Assembly (NCBI GenBank): GCA_018729555.1
Contig: JAHHQG010000032.1
Location: forward strand, 1-64,000
From: Clostridiales bacterium
GTDB lineage: Bacteria; Bacillota; Sulfobacillia; RBS10-35
Length of the DNA: 64,000 nt
Direction of reading: 5' to 3'
Each line of letters starts with the position of its first letter. Within the stretch, counting starts at the first letter, position 1. Below the pieces are notes generated by a model. That model was not told the origin of the DNA, ran no database searches, and saw nothing but the letters and a program-made list of their open reading frames with translations. The position numbers were made by a program, and so were the translations under genes. Shown here piece after piece: positions 1 through 8,837 of this stretch.

Positions 1-30
1 CCCTATAATGAGCCCGATCAAGGGGGATAA

Positions 31-618
31 GTGCAGCAAAGCCTCACCATGAAGGAGACGTGGATCACCCTATTTCGCCCCTTCACCCCTACCCTTCCCC
101 GAGGAATTCACCCGCAGGCAGTGAACATGTGGCGGGTTTCGACAGCCATCTGGGCGGTCGTCCTGGCCATCCTGATCCTCATCGCCGACGTCTTGATCCT
201 TTTGTTCGCCCTTGAGGCGGACGTAGAAGAATTTCTTCCGTTGAGAAAAGGGTGGGCCCTCTTTCCCCTCTGGGCGAAGGGTCTCTTTGTCGGTGAAGCA
301 GCCGTCTTTGCGCTCTGGTTTTTCCTATCTTTTTTCATCGCCCCTCCCCTGCGCCAGGCCCGCTTCCGCTACGAGCTGAGGGAAAACGAGCTGGAAGTGG
401 AATCGGGGATCTGGACCATGGAACGGCGGCTGATCCCTTATGCCCGCGTCCAACACGTCGATCTGGAACAGGGACCCATTGCCCGGCTCTACGGTCTTGC
501 CGAGGTCGTCATCGCCACGGCAGCGGGGAGCACCTCCATTCCGGCCCTCTCCCTGCAAGACGCAGAGAAGCTCCGGGATCTGGTGGCGGAAAAGGCTGGA
601 ATCGCCGATGCCTTCTGA
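31..618 (+). CDS. PH-domain (YdbS-like) membrane protein
   Basis: Two hydrophobic segments followed by bPH2-like region (ELRENELEVESGIWTMERRLIPYARVQHVDLEQGPIARLYGLAEVVIATA). Likely start at the internal ATG near 49. Confidence 0.75.
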   Translation: MQQSLTMKETWITLFRPFTPTLPRGIHPQAVNMWRVSTAIWAVVLAILILIADVLILLFALEADVEEFLPLRKGWALFPLWAKGLFVGEAAVFALWFFLSFFIAPPLRQARFRYELRENELEVESGIWTMERRLIPYARVQHVDLEQGPIARLYGLAEVVIATAAGSTSIPALSLQDAEKLRDLVAEKAGIADAF

Positions 619-2251
619 GTCCTCCGGCATGGTTGCGCAGCCAACCCGCGCCCATCCTTCCTACATCGTCATCGCGGCTTTGCGTTCCCTCAAAGAATCG
701 TACGAACTTGCCGTCCCCCTGGCTTTCCTCGGCCTTTTACTGCTGAGGAAGTACTTTGCCGTAAGCGTGTGGAAGACCATCCTCGGCGCCCTTCTCCTCT
801 TCGGTATACCGCTAGGCGGGCTCGCCCTTATCGGGTTTGCCCACTGGTGGACCCACACCTTCTGGATTGCCCATGGAGCCCTTCAGGTGCAGTACGGGAT
901 TTTACGCCGGACCACGCAACACATCCCTCTCAGGCGCATCCAGGCCGTCTCCTTTGAGGCGGACCTCCTGGAAAGGCTCTTCCGGGTGGTGCGCCTACGC
1001 ATCTTCCTTGCGGAAAGCTCAGGGCTGGAAGGGGGGGAAATCCTGATCCGTGCCCTCCCCAGGGAAGAGGCCGAGATGTGGGCGCGGGAGATCCTCCCTG
1101 CGTCGTTTGCCTCCTCTTCACCCGCGGCTGATCCCGCGTCGGTTTCTCCCAAAGGAGAAACCTTAGTAGACGCCGGGGATCCCAAGGGAGACGGGGCGTC
1201 CCAGAAAGGAATTCTCTCCGGCGAACTGCGGGGGGATGCTCACGGGAAGGCCCATCGCTACAGCACCTCCGAAGCCTTCGTCACTGCCCTCACCTCTGCC
1301 CCTCTCCTCCAAACCTTTCTCCTCTTAGCACTTATTTATTACGGTGAGCTCGCATCCTTTCGAGATGACGCCCTCGCTGAGCTGGTAGCCCGGGGGATCC
1401 TCGCCGCGCCTCCCGATCCCCTGGCCCTGGAGCTCATCCAACTGATCCTTCTCTTCTTTCTAAGCTGGATCGTCGCCTTTATAGGGAAGTGGATCTACAC
1501 CCTGCGCTATCGTTTTTTCCGCACCCCGGAGGCCATCATCCTGGAGGAAGGATGGATTTCCCGTAGGACAAAGGTGATCACCATTGAACGCATCCAGGCC
1601 CTCGAAATCCGCCAGAACCTCCTCCAGCTCTTCTTTGGGTTTGCCTCCTTTCGCATCCATGTGGCCGGCAAAGGAGATGTAAGTACAGGAACGATTCCTT
1701 TTTTACGCACCAGCCACCTGAACACCCTTTTACAAGACCTTTTGCCGGAATTCCCCGATATCCTGGCGGATTTAAAGCCCCTGCCCGCTGGCGCTCGCAG
1801 CCGCTACTGGGTCCGCTTCTCCCGCTACATCGTCCTTCTCATTCTCTTCCTCTTTGGCCTGGCAGCCATCCTTTATCTCTTTTTTCACTTCCGTCTGGCC
1901 GTTTATCTCTTCGATGAGCTCTCTCGCCTTCTCACCGTCTCTCCCGTGTCGGGAAGGGGGATTCTGCTAAGTTTTCTTTTACTCCTTCTTTCCGTCGGCA
2001 TGGCGTGGGGAGAACTGTCCTATCGCTTTTCGGGTTACCGCCGCACATCCCAAGGATACGTGATGGCTTCTTTCGTCTTCTCCCGCTACAGGACTTTCGT
2101 TCCGCGAAACCGGGTGCAGCAGATCCACCTTTTCCAAAACCCCTTCCAGCGGCCGGCTGGACTGGCTACCGTTCGCTTGCACTGGGTCGGGGGATCGGAA
2201 AAGCTCTTCCACCTTCCCCTTGACGACGTCCTATCGTGGCGGCGCCCCTAG
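608..2251 (+). CDS. PH-domain (YdbT-like) membrane protein
   Basis: Multiple TM segments with repeated bPH2 motifs (RRTTQHIPLRRIQAVSFEADLLERLFRVVRLRIF; RRTKVITIERIQALEIRQNLLQLFFGFASFRIHVAG); overlaps the upstream stop codon, consistent with an operon. Confidence 0.75.
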   Translation: MPSESSGMVAQPTRAHPSYIVIAALRSLKESYELAVPLAFLGLLLLRKYFAVSVWKTILGALLLFGIPLGGLALIGFAHWWTHTFWIAHGALQVQYGILRRTTQHIPLRRIQAVSFEADLLERLFRVVRLRIFLAESSGLEGGEILIRALPREEAEMWAREILPASFASSSPAADPASVSPKGETLVDAGDPKGDGASQKGILSGELRGDAHGKAHRYSTSEAFVTALTSAPLLQTFLLLALIYYGELASFRDDALAELVARGILAAPPDPLALELIQLILLFFLSWIVAFIGKWIYTLRYRFFRTPEAIILEEGWISRRTKVITIERIQALEIRQNLLQLFFGFASFRIHVAGKGDVSTGTIPFLRTSHLNTLLQDLLPEFPDILADLKPLPAGARSRYWVRFSRYIVLLILFLFGLAAILYLFFHFRLAVYLFDELSRLLTVSPVSGRGILLSFLLLLLSVGMAWGELSYRFSGYRRTSQGYVMASFVFSRYRTFVPRNRVQQIHLFQNPFQRPAGLATVRLHWVGGSEKLFHLPLDDVLSWRRP

Positions 2252-2452
2252 GGCGCCGGGCCCCTGCGAGGTCCGCCCCAACGCTGTCCGATGGGGTAAG
2301 GGATCATCCATGGCGGATCCCTGAAGCCGGAGTGGGTCGAAAGACCCAAACTCTGTGGATCAGGAGCGCTTTACGCTCCATCCTGGACCCAAAGGATCCT
2401 TCGTCGTATCCTTGGGCTAAGGATTTCCGCCGGGAAAGGGAGGATCCCGGTC

Positions 2453-3475
2453 ATGGCCTTTCGCTTCTGGCGCAGGGTCAAGATCGCTCCAGGCGTCACA
2501 GTGAACTTCAGCAAATCAGGGGCTTCCCTTTCGGTGGGGCCGCGGGGTGCCAAAATCACTTTTGGTCCCCGAGGCACCCGCATCACCGCGGGAATCCCCG
2601 GCACCGGCCTCTACCACACCACCCTCCTCCCCCAAGGGAAGAAAACCTCCGCCTCTCTTTCTTCTGTCCCTTCCCCCGCCGCCTCCGCCCTCACCCTGGG
2701 GTTCTTCCAACGCCTCCTCACCCCTCCGGCGGAGATCGCCTTTGTGGAAGGGTGCCGGGAGCTGATCCTAGGCCACGAAGAAAACGCGTTAGAAAAGCTG
2801 CAAAAGGCCCTTTCCCTCCCCGATGGAGCGCTTACGGCCGGCCTGGTGGCCCTCCGCCTGGAGCGGTCAAAAGAAGCCCTCCCCTATCTGGAGAGAGCTC
2901 TTCAGCTCAAAGAAGGCCTCGGCAAAACCTTCGCCAAGTACGGCATCCACCTGCAGTTTACCTTGACCTTCCCCTACGGCATCACCCTTCCCGTCCCCGC
3001 CGATCCAAAGGGCCTTCTCCTGGCCTTGGCTCAGGTCTACGAGGATCTGGGAGAGGTCGATCACGCCCTCACCCTCCTCGAGGGGCTCTTAGACACCCAT
3101 CCCGAGGATGAACTTCCAAAGCTGGCCGTCACCCGACTTCTCATGGATCGAAAACCCGGAGAGGATACTTACCGCAGGGTGCTGCAGCTCACGGCCTCCC
3201 TCAAGAATGAGACCGCGGCCCATACCCTTCTTCTCCTCTACCGGGCCCGGGCTCTTAAAGGCCTAAAACTTCTTGAAGCCGCCAAGGACACTTTGACCCA
3301 GGCTCTCCGGCGAAAGAAAGACCGGCCTTCTGAACTGATGAAAGCTCTTCAATATGAAAGAGCCCTTCTCTACGAGGATCTGGGCGAACACCCACGGGCC
3401 CGCAAGGAGCTGGAAAAGCTCTATGCGGAAGATCCCACCTTTTCGGATGTGGCTGCCCGCCTAGGTCTTTCTTAA
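2453..3475 (+). CDS. DUF4236-domain protein with TPR-like repeats
   Basis: N-term FRFWRRVKIAPGVTVNFSKSGASLSVGPRGAKITFGPRGTRITAGIPGTGLYH is DUF4236-like, followed by helical repeats. Confidence 0.7.
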   Translation: MAFRFWRRVKIAPGVTVNFSKSGASLSVGPRGAKITFGPRGTRITAGIPGTGLYHTTLLPQGKKTSASLSSVPSPAASALTLGFFQRLLTPPAEIAFVEGCRELILGHEENALEKLQKALSLPDGALTAGLVALRLERSKEALPYLERALQLKEGLGKTFAKYGIHLQFTLTFPYGITLPVPADPKGLLLALAQVYEDLGEVDHALTLLEGLLDTHPEDELPKLAVTRLLMDRKPGEDTYRRVLQLTASLKNETAAHTLLLLYRARALKGLKLLEAAKDTLTQALRRKKDRPSELMKALQYERALLYEDLGEHPRARKELEKLYAEDPTFSDVAARLGLS

Positions 3476-3616
3476 CCCTTCTTCATCCGTTTGACCTCTC
3501 AGAACATCTGTTCCCGTCCGTAGATGGCGGAGTGCCTCCCGTATATTCCAACCGCGGACAGGCTCCTCCCGGAAGGATGTCCTTTCCGACAACCCACCCA
3601 AAAGGAGGCGGTTTTC

Positions 3617-3721
3617 TTGCGCAGTCGCTCCAAAGTCGGCTTGCTGGTGGCTCTCCTCGCCCTCTCCCTTCTCATCTCGTCGGCGGTCTGGGCGCAGCCT
3701 ACCCAGATCTCCAACACGCTC
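3617..3721 (+). pseudogene. 5' fragment of a secreted-protein gene (signal peptide), interrupted by inverted duplication
   Basis: SD aaaggagg at 3601-3608, TTG start, signal peptide LRSRSKVGLLVALLALSLLISSAVWAQ; homology breaks at 3722 where an inverted copy of the WYL gene begins. A plausible C-terminal tail (..AEIYAIQVGK*) ends at 4549 just before the SLH gene. Confidence 0.6.
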
Positions 3722-4516
3722 CTGAGGAGCTACATCGGGGGAAAAGTGCAAGATGACCTTTTCGGGAGCTCCAGAATCGCCACGAAAGCTCTGCCAGATG
3801 TTCTGCAAGAGGCGGGTCGGATCGAAGTCCTCGGGTACTGAGAACCGCCGCTGGGTTTTCTCCAGGTGGCGGATGCGCTGGAGGGCGAAGAGACGAAGGT
3901 CCTTTCGCAAATGGCAATAGCCCAGAAGATACCAGGTACTGCGGGCAAAGTAGAGGTAATAGGGGTCCACGTGGCGCCGGGTGATTTCCCTTCGGGAGGC
4001 GCTGTGGTAGCTGAGGAGCAGGGTGGTCTTGGCACGGATGGCTTGGAGGATGTCCTGAATCAACGGTGAGAGAGCATGAGGGTCTTCCAAACCATGGCTG
4101 GGGCCGAAGAGAAGGGCCTCTTCGAGATCTGAGAACTGGACCATTACTTCTTCAGGGAAAAGGCGCGTCAGCCGCTCCAAGACCCGCTGGATCATAGGAG
4201 CCAGAGGAGAGTCCATGTGCTTTTGTAAGAGCTGGGTGGTGATCAAAAGGGCGGCGATCTCGCTTTCCGTCAGAGGGACGGGGGGAAGCTCGAAGGTCGG
4301 TTCGGTGTAGACATAGCGGTTTTTCGCCCGATCAAAGTGTAGAGGAGCTCCAAAGACATCCCTGAGGTATGCCAGATCCCTTTCGATGGTCCGGGGGCTT
4401 ACTTCCAGCCGGCGGGCCAGCTCAGGAACCGACGGGCACTGACCGGTCTTGATGAGGAGATGGATCTGCCAGAGGCGAAAGGCGGCAGGGCGGCCCGGGC
4501 GGGATGGAGAGGTATC
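3722..4516 (-). repeat. Inverted repeat A, copy 1: truncated inverted copy of WYL regulator gene
   Basis: Near-identical reverse complement of 5860-6654 (795 bp each), lacks the SD/start region and the 3' end; a few mismatches clustered around 3827-3870. Confidence 0.9.
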
Positions 4517-4553
4517 GCCGAAATCTACGCCATCCAGGTCGGGAAGTGATCCC

Positions 4554-5735
4554 ATGGATCGCCAGGGAAAGCAGCGTTTCTGGATCGCACTTTTGGCGGG
4601 AGTGGGGCTCCTCCTGAGCTCCATCCCCGCCTCCCTGGCGGTGATGGGGGCAGGCAACAGCACAGCTGGAATCGTGATCTCCAATACCCTCCACGGCAAC
4701 CTGACCCAGGTGACGCCTCCACCCGGCCCCGGACCCGCCCCGACCCCTCCCGCCCCGACTCCAGAGACACCGGGAACCTGGACGGTGAAGCCGGGTGAGG
4801 AAACAGCCGTCACCTTTAACGACGGCGCTTTGGAGATCACCCTCCCCAAGGGAGGGGTGGCGGAAGATGCCACCTTGACGGTCCAAGAAGTGCCCCGGGC
4901 CAGCTGGCCGTCTTTGGGCTCCCGCATCCTTCTGGGTAACACCCTGTACGACATCACCCTGAAGGACAAAGATGGGAAGCCCATCCGGGAGCTCTTGAGC
5001 CCCCTGACCTTAAGCTTCCGGCTCCCGGCCGACCGTCCGCAGGAACCTCTCCACGTCTTCTACTACGATGAGTTCCTGAAGGCCTGGATCGCCCTTCCCT
5101 CCAAGGTTGAGGGGGATCGGATCTATGCCAAGGTGAGCCACTTTACCGTCTTTGCACCTCTGGCAGCTCCGGGCTTCCCCCAGCTCAAGGACATCGAGGG
5201 ATATTGGGCTGAAGAGGACATCTACAAGCTCATCAGCCTGGGAGCCATCACGGGGTATGATGACGGCACCTTCCGGCCCCAAAGCCTCACCACCCGGGCG
5301 GAGATGACCGCCATGCTGGTGAGGGCCTTGAAGCTCCCCCTAAGAGGAACGGTTCCTTTCCGGGATCCCATCCCCGCCTGGGCTCAGCCGTACATCGGGG
5401 CCGCCTATGACAAAGGCCTGGTGCGCGGCTTTGAGGACGGAACCTTCCGGCCGGATGAGCCCATCACCCGGGAAGCCAGCGTCGTCCTCCTCATCCGGGG
5501 TCTCCCCTTCCTCCCCCAAGGGAAGGATCTGGCCGGCTTCATGCCTTCGCCGGAACCTCTCCCCTTCAGGGATCAAGGGAAGATCGCCTCCTGGGCCCTG
5601 GAAGATGTCCGCCTCGCCTACCAGCTGGGGCTGGCCAGGGGCTTTGAAGATGGCACCTTCCGTCCGCAAGAGCCGACGTCCCGCGGCCAGATGGCAGCCC
5701 TCATCGCCCGCTGGTTGAGTCTCGGTCAGAAGTAA
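4554..5735 (+). CDS. S-layer homology (SLH) domain surface protein
   Basis: Signal peptide, Pro-rich linker and three SLH motifs (GYDDGTFRPQSLTTRAEMTAMLVRAL; GFEDGTFRPDEPITREASVVLLIRGL; GFEDGTFRPQEPTSRGQMAALIARWL). Confidence 0.85.
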   Translation: MDRQGKQRFWIALLAGVGLLLSSIPASLAVMGAGNSTAGIVISNTLHGNLTQVTPPPGPGPAPTPPAPTPETPGTWTVKPGEETAVTFNDGALEITLPKGGVAEDATLTVQEVPRASWPSLGSRILLGNTLYDITLKDKDGKPIRELLSPLTLSFRLPADRPQEPLHVFYYDEFLKAWIALPSKVEGDRIYAKVSHFTVFAPLAAPGFPQLKDIEGYWAEEDIYKLISLGAITGYDDGTFRPQSLTTRAEMTAMLVRALKLPLRGTVPFRDPIPAWAQPYIGAAYDKGLVRGFEDGTFRPDEPITREASVVLLIRGLPFLPQGKDLAGFMPSPEPLPFRDQGKIASWALEDVRLAYQLGLARGFEDGTFRPQEPTSRGQMAALIARWLSLGQK

Positions 5736-5745
5736 CGTCATGGGT

Positions 5746-5775
5746 GGAAGGTCCTCGTCCGGGCGGGGACCTTCC
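5746..5775 (+). terminator. Intrinsic-terminator-like hairpin after SLH gene
   Basis: GGAAGGTCC ... GGGACCTTCC stem followed by T-rich TTCTCTTTG. Confidence 0.5.
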
Positions 5776-5844
5776 TTCTCTTTGCTTCGATTGAAGGATC
5801 TTCCTTATCGCCATGGAAGGAACACCTTGGAAGGAGGAGAGACG

Positions 5845-6777
5845 ATGGTGAAACCCCTGGATACCTCTCCATCCCGCCCGGGCCGCCCTGCCGCCTTTCG
5901 CCTCTGGCAGATCCATCTCCTCATCAAGACCGGTCAGTGCCCGTCGGTTCCTGAGCTGGCCCGCCGGCTGGAAGTAAGCCCCCGGACCATCGAAAGGGAT
6001 CTGGCATACCTCAGGGATGTCTTTGGAGCTCCTCTACACTTTGATCGGGCGAAAAACCGCTATGTCTACACCGAACCGACCTTCGAGCTTCCCCCCGTCC
6101 CTCTGACGGAAAGCGAGATCGCCGCCCTTTTGATCACCACCCAGCTCTTACAAAAGCACATGGACTCTCCTCTGGCTCCTATGATCCAGCGGGTCTTGGA
6201 GCGGCTGACGCGCCTTTTCCCTGAAGAAGTAATGGTCCAGTTCTCAGATCTCGAAGAGGCCCTTCTCTTCGGCCCCAGCCATGGTTTGGAAGACCCTCAT
6301 GCTCTCTCACCGTTGATTCAGGACATCCTCCAAGCCATCCGTGCCAAGACCACCCTGCTCCTCAGCTACCACAGCGCCTCCCGAAGGGAAATCACCCGGC
6401 GCCACGTGGACCCCTATTACCTCTACTTTGCCCGCAGTACCTGGTATCTTCTGGGCTATTGCCATTTGCGAAAGGACCTTCGTCTCTTCGCCCTCCAGCG
6501 CATCCGCCACCTGGAGATAACCCACCGGCGGTTCTCGGTACCGAAGGACTTCGATGCGACCCGCCTCTTGCAGAACATCTGGCAGAGCTTTCGTGGCGAT
6601 TCTGGAGCTCCCGAAAAGGTCATCTTGCACTTTTCCCCCGATGTAGCTCCTCAGATCCAGGAACGCCGCTGGCATTCCACGCAGGTTCTCGAGCCTCTAC
6701 CCGACGGCGGATGCCGCCTTCAGTTTCATGTGGCCGTCACTCCAGAGCTAGAGGGATGGATCGCTCAAAGCGGGTGA
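5845..6777 (+). CDS. YafY/WYL-type HTH transcriptional regulator (C-terminus probably truncated)
   Basis: SD aaggagg, HTH (SVPELARRLEVSPRTIERDLAYLRD) and WYL domain (RRHVDPYYLYFARSTWYLLGYCHLRKDLRLFALQRI); ends GWIAQSG* exactly at the junction with inverted repeat B. Confidence 0.8.
   Translation: MVKPLDTSPSRPGRPAAFRLWQIHLLIKTGQCPSVPELARRLEVSPRTIERDLAYLRDVFGAPLHFDRAKNRYVYTEPTFELPPVPLTESEIAALLITTQLLQKHMDSPLAPMIQRVLERLTRLFPEEVMVQFSDLEEALLFGPSHGLEDPHALSPLIQDILQAIRAKTTLLLSYHSASRREITRRHVDPYYLYFARSTWYLLGYCHLRKDLRLFALQRIRHLEITHRRFSVPKDFDATRLLQNIWQSFRGDSGAPEKVILHFSPDVAPQIQERRWHSTQVLEPLPDGGCRLQFHVAVTPELEGWIAQSG
5860..6654 (+). repeat. Inverted repeat A, copy 2 (probable donor)
   Basis: Reverse-complement match to 3722-4516; this copy keeps SD, start codon and a longer 3' end. 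Confidence 0.9.
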
Positions 6778-7528
6778 TGTCGCGTTCCATTTCCAGGGTC
6801 ACGGCCTCAAGTAGTCGCGCACTGCCGCCCACGTGCGCCGGTTGGATTCCCAGTACAGCTCCGCCTCTACGGCGGAGACGGGCACCCACTTCCAGTCGTC
6901 GTGTTCCTCCGGAGAGGCGTTTGCGCGAACCTGGAGTGGTGGCCAAAACCCCAGGAGGTTCGCGATCCCATAACGACGCGGGTTAGAGGCTATTTTCCAG
7001 AAGATGGCGTCGTAAAACTGAGCTTCAACCCGTATCCTCAGGGACGTCTCTTCATAGACCTCCCGGACGCAAGCCTCGCGCGAGGTTTCGCCTTCCTTGA
7101 TTCCGCCCGTAACGGGCTGCCAGAAACCGGTTGGAATGTCAGGGCTCGCCGCCACGTGCAAGAGGAGCACCGCATCCTCCGCATCCACCATGCGGCGGAT
7201 TATCCAGCATTCTACGCTCTTCTTGACGGGTTTACCCACCAACTGATGCACACCTCCGACGACAGATGGCTTTTTCGCGGCCGTACAAAGAATTTTGGGC
7301 TTGTGTTTCATAGGGGGCACCGGGCGGAAAGGAGGTGTCCCATGGACCAGCATACCTTGCAAGCCCTGCTTCGAGATGCGGCGAGGGAGCGGGCGACCGA
7401 AGGGTTCTAGCTTGTACTCCAACGGGATAGGGATGCTTTTAGGGAGGGAAGACGGGGGACCAAAAACGACCACTACTCCCGTAGGTGAGAGCCCTGCCTC
7501 AGTCCCTAGGGGTCTTAGGATCCCTAGG
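6762..7528 (-). repeat. Inverted repeat B, copy 1
   Basis: Reverse-complement match to 8833-9589 except for an internal ~110-bp non-homologous cassette (about 6907-7020). Confidence 0.85.
6799..7473 (-). CDS. NUDIX hydrolase, copy 1 (variant internal cassette; likely start at ATG near 7312)
   Basis: Nudix-box sequence GGIKEGETSREACVREVYEETSLRIRVE; the following ~36 residues differ completely from the copy at 9013-9552. Confidence 0.65.
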   Translation of the reverse strand: MVVFGPPSSLPKSIPIPLEYKLEPFGRPLPRRISKQGLQGMLVHGTPPFRPVPPMKHKPKILCTAAKKPSVVGGVHQLVGKPVKKSVECWIIRRMVDAEDAVLLLHVAASPDIPTGFWQPVTGGIKEGETSREACVREVYEETSLRIRVEAQFYDAIFWKIASNPRRYGIANLLGFWPPLQVRANASPEEHDDWKWVPVSAVEAELYWESNRRTWAAVRDYLRP

Positions 7529-7581
7529 GGGGAGAGAAGGGAGGTATGACCCGAGCTTGCGACAACCCCACGTCCGCCGGG

Positions 7582-7760
7582 CGAAAGCCCCGGAATTCAT
7601 GCCGGGGATGAAGCCGGTTTTACATTCTTGATACACATAGTAGAATATGCGCATAGCGGAGATAAAGTCCAGTAGACACTCCAGGTATCTCATTCTGTAC
7701 CACATGGTCTGGATCCCGAAATATAGGCGAACAGTCCTTGGAGGCCCCATTGCGGATCGG
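7582..7760 (+). repeat. Inverted repeat C, copy 1: IS200/IS605 left end + tnpA 5' fragment
   Basis: 179 bp matching the reverse complement of 8603-8781 with ~2 mismatches; contains hairpin CCCCGGaattcatgCCGGGG. Confidence 0.85.
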
Positions 7761-7993
7761 ACCATGTTCATCTCTTTGCTTCCGTTCCGCCGACGATCCG
7801 TCCGGCCGATGTTGTGAAGGTGTTCAAGGGAGTGGGTGCCCGTAAGCTGCTTCTGGAGTTTCCCTATCTCCACAAGCGCACCGGGCGCGGTACCCTGTGG
7901 GCGCCATCCTACTTCATGGCCACAGCCGGCAATGTTTCCGCCGAAACCATCCGCCGCTACATCGAAGAACAAAGGCAGAAAGGAGGGAGTTGA
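7680..7993 (+). pseudogene. IS200/IS605-family TnpA (Y1 transposase) remnant, frameshifted with internal deletion
   Basis: RYLILYHMVWIPKYRRTVLGGPIADR then, in another frame, DHVHLFASVPPTIRPADVVKVFKGVGARKLLLEFPYLHKRTGRGTLWAPSYFMATAGNVSAETIRRYIEEQRQKGGS*; the segment expected between VLxGxVAERL and MPDHVHLF is missing at 7760/7761. Confidence 0.8.
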
Positions 7994-8090
7994 TTGCAAA
8001 CCATCAACCTTCGCCTCCGGCTCCATCGCCCGACGCAGGCGAAGATCCGGCGGTATCGGGAACTCGTGGAACGCACGACGGCTTTCGCCA
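7994..8090 (+). pseudogene. TnpB 5' remnant
   Basis: LQTINLRLRLHRPTQAKIRRYRELVERTTAFAN directly downstream of the tnpA remnant, then homology is lost. Confidence 0.5.
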
Positions 8091-8104
8091 ACATCCACCC
8101 GTTT

Positions 8105-8295
8105 CCAGGAACGCTTCCCAGGCCTCCAAGGCCTTCGGGAAGCGCCGAGCGAGGATGCGCGTCACTTCGTCGGCCACATAGGCGGGGAGGACGAGAACGT
8201 GGTGCTCCAGCACCTCAGCCAGCGCACGTGCCGAAACCGAGTGCGGAAAGGCCAGGGCGGAGACGAGAACGTTTGCCTCCGGTCTCTGTGGTACA
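8105..8295 (-). pseudogene. PIN-domain (VapC-like) toxin fragment
   Basis: Antisense reading NVLVSALAFPHSVSARALAEVLEHHVLVLPAYVADEVTRILARRFPKALEAWEAFLE matches the N-terminal PIN pattern (xNVLVSAL..S.....L...). Confidence 0.55.
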
Positions 8296-8321
8296 ATGAG
8301 ACGCAAGACAACGAAGTTGAG

Positions 8322-8602
8322 GTGGCGCGCTTGCGGCGACATCAGGATTGGCTCAAGCAAGCAAGTCGCGACCTGCGACACGCCGAGAACTCTGTGAGCC
8401 AGGGCGACTTCGAATGGGCGGCCTTCGCGGCCCACCAGGCGGCTGAAAAGGCCGTCAGAGCGCTCTTGCAATATCACGGTATCGACGCCTGGGGGCATTC
8501 CGTGTATTTCCTGCTCAGAGGTCTATCCCAACAGGTTGGCATCCCGCAGGAGTTAGAAGACCTGGCCAAGGCCCTCGACCGTCACTACCTCGCGCCACGG
8601 TA
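8322..8602 (+). pseudogene. HEPN-domain protein fragment (HEPN/MNT toxin-antitoxin type)
   Basis: VARLRRHQDWLKQASRDLRHAENSVSQGDFEWAAFAAHQAAEKAVRALLQYHGIDAWGHSVYFLLRGL...LDRHYLAPRY, then truncated at the IR-C boundary (8603). Confidence 0.75.
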
Positions 8603-8781
8603 CCGATCCGCAATGGGGCCTCCAAGGACTGTTCGCCTATATTTCGGAATCCAGACCATGTGGTACAGAATGAGATACCTGGAGTGTCTACCGGACTTTA
8701 TCTCCGCTATGCGCATATTCTACTATGTGTATCAAGAATGTAAAACCGGCTTCATCCCCGGCATGAATTCCGGGGCTTTCG
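8603..8781 (-). repeat. Inverted repeat C, copy 2
   Basis: Reverse complement of 7582-7760. Confidence 0.85.
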
Positions 8782-8784
8782 TCG

Positions 8785-8837
8785 GCGGGAAGATCATCTT
8801 GTTCGGCTCACTGGCCCGGGGTGACCAAAGCGCCTAG
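8785..8837 (+). pseudogene. MNT-type nucleotidyltransferase fragment
   Basis: GKIILFGSLARGDQSA: GSxARGD nucleotidyltransferase motif in the expected position downstream of HEPN, truncated by IR-B copy 2. Confidence 0.5.

Noticed and set aside
3722-6654. Composite transposon with WYL genes as terminal modules
   Set aside because: Arms encode a transcriptional regulator, not a transposase; no target-site duplication seen.
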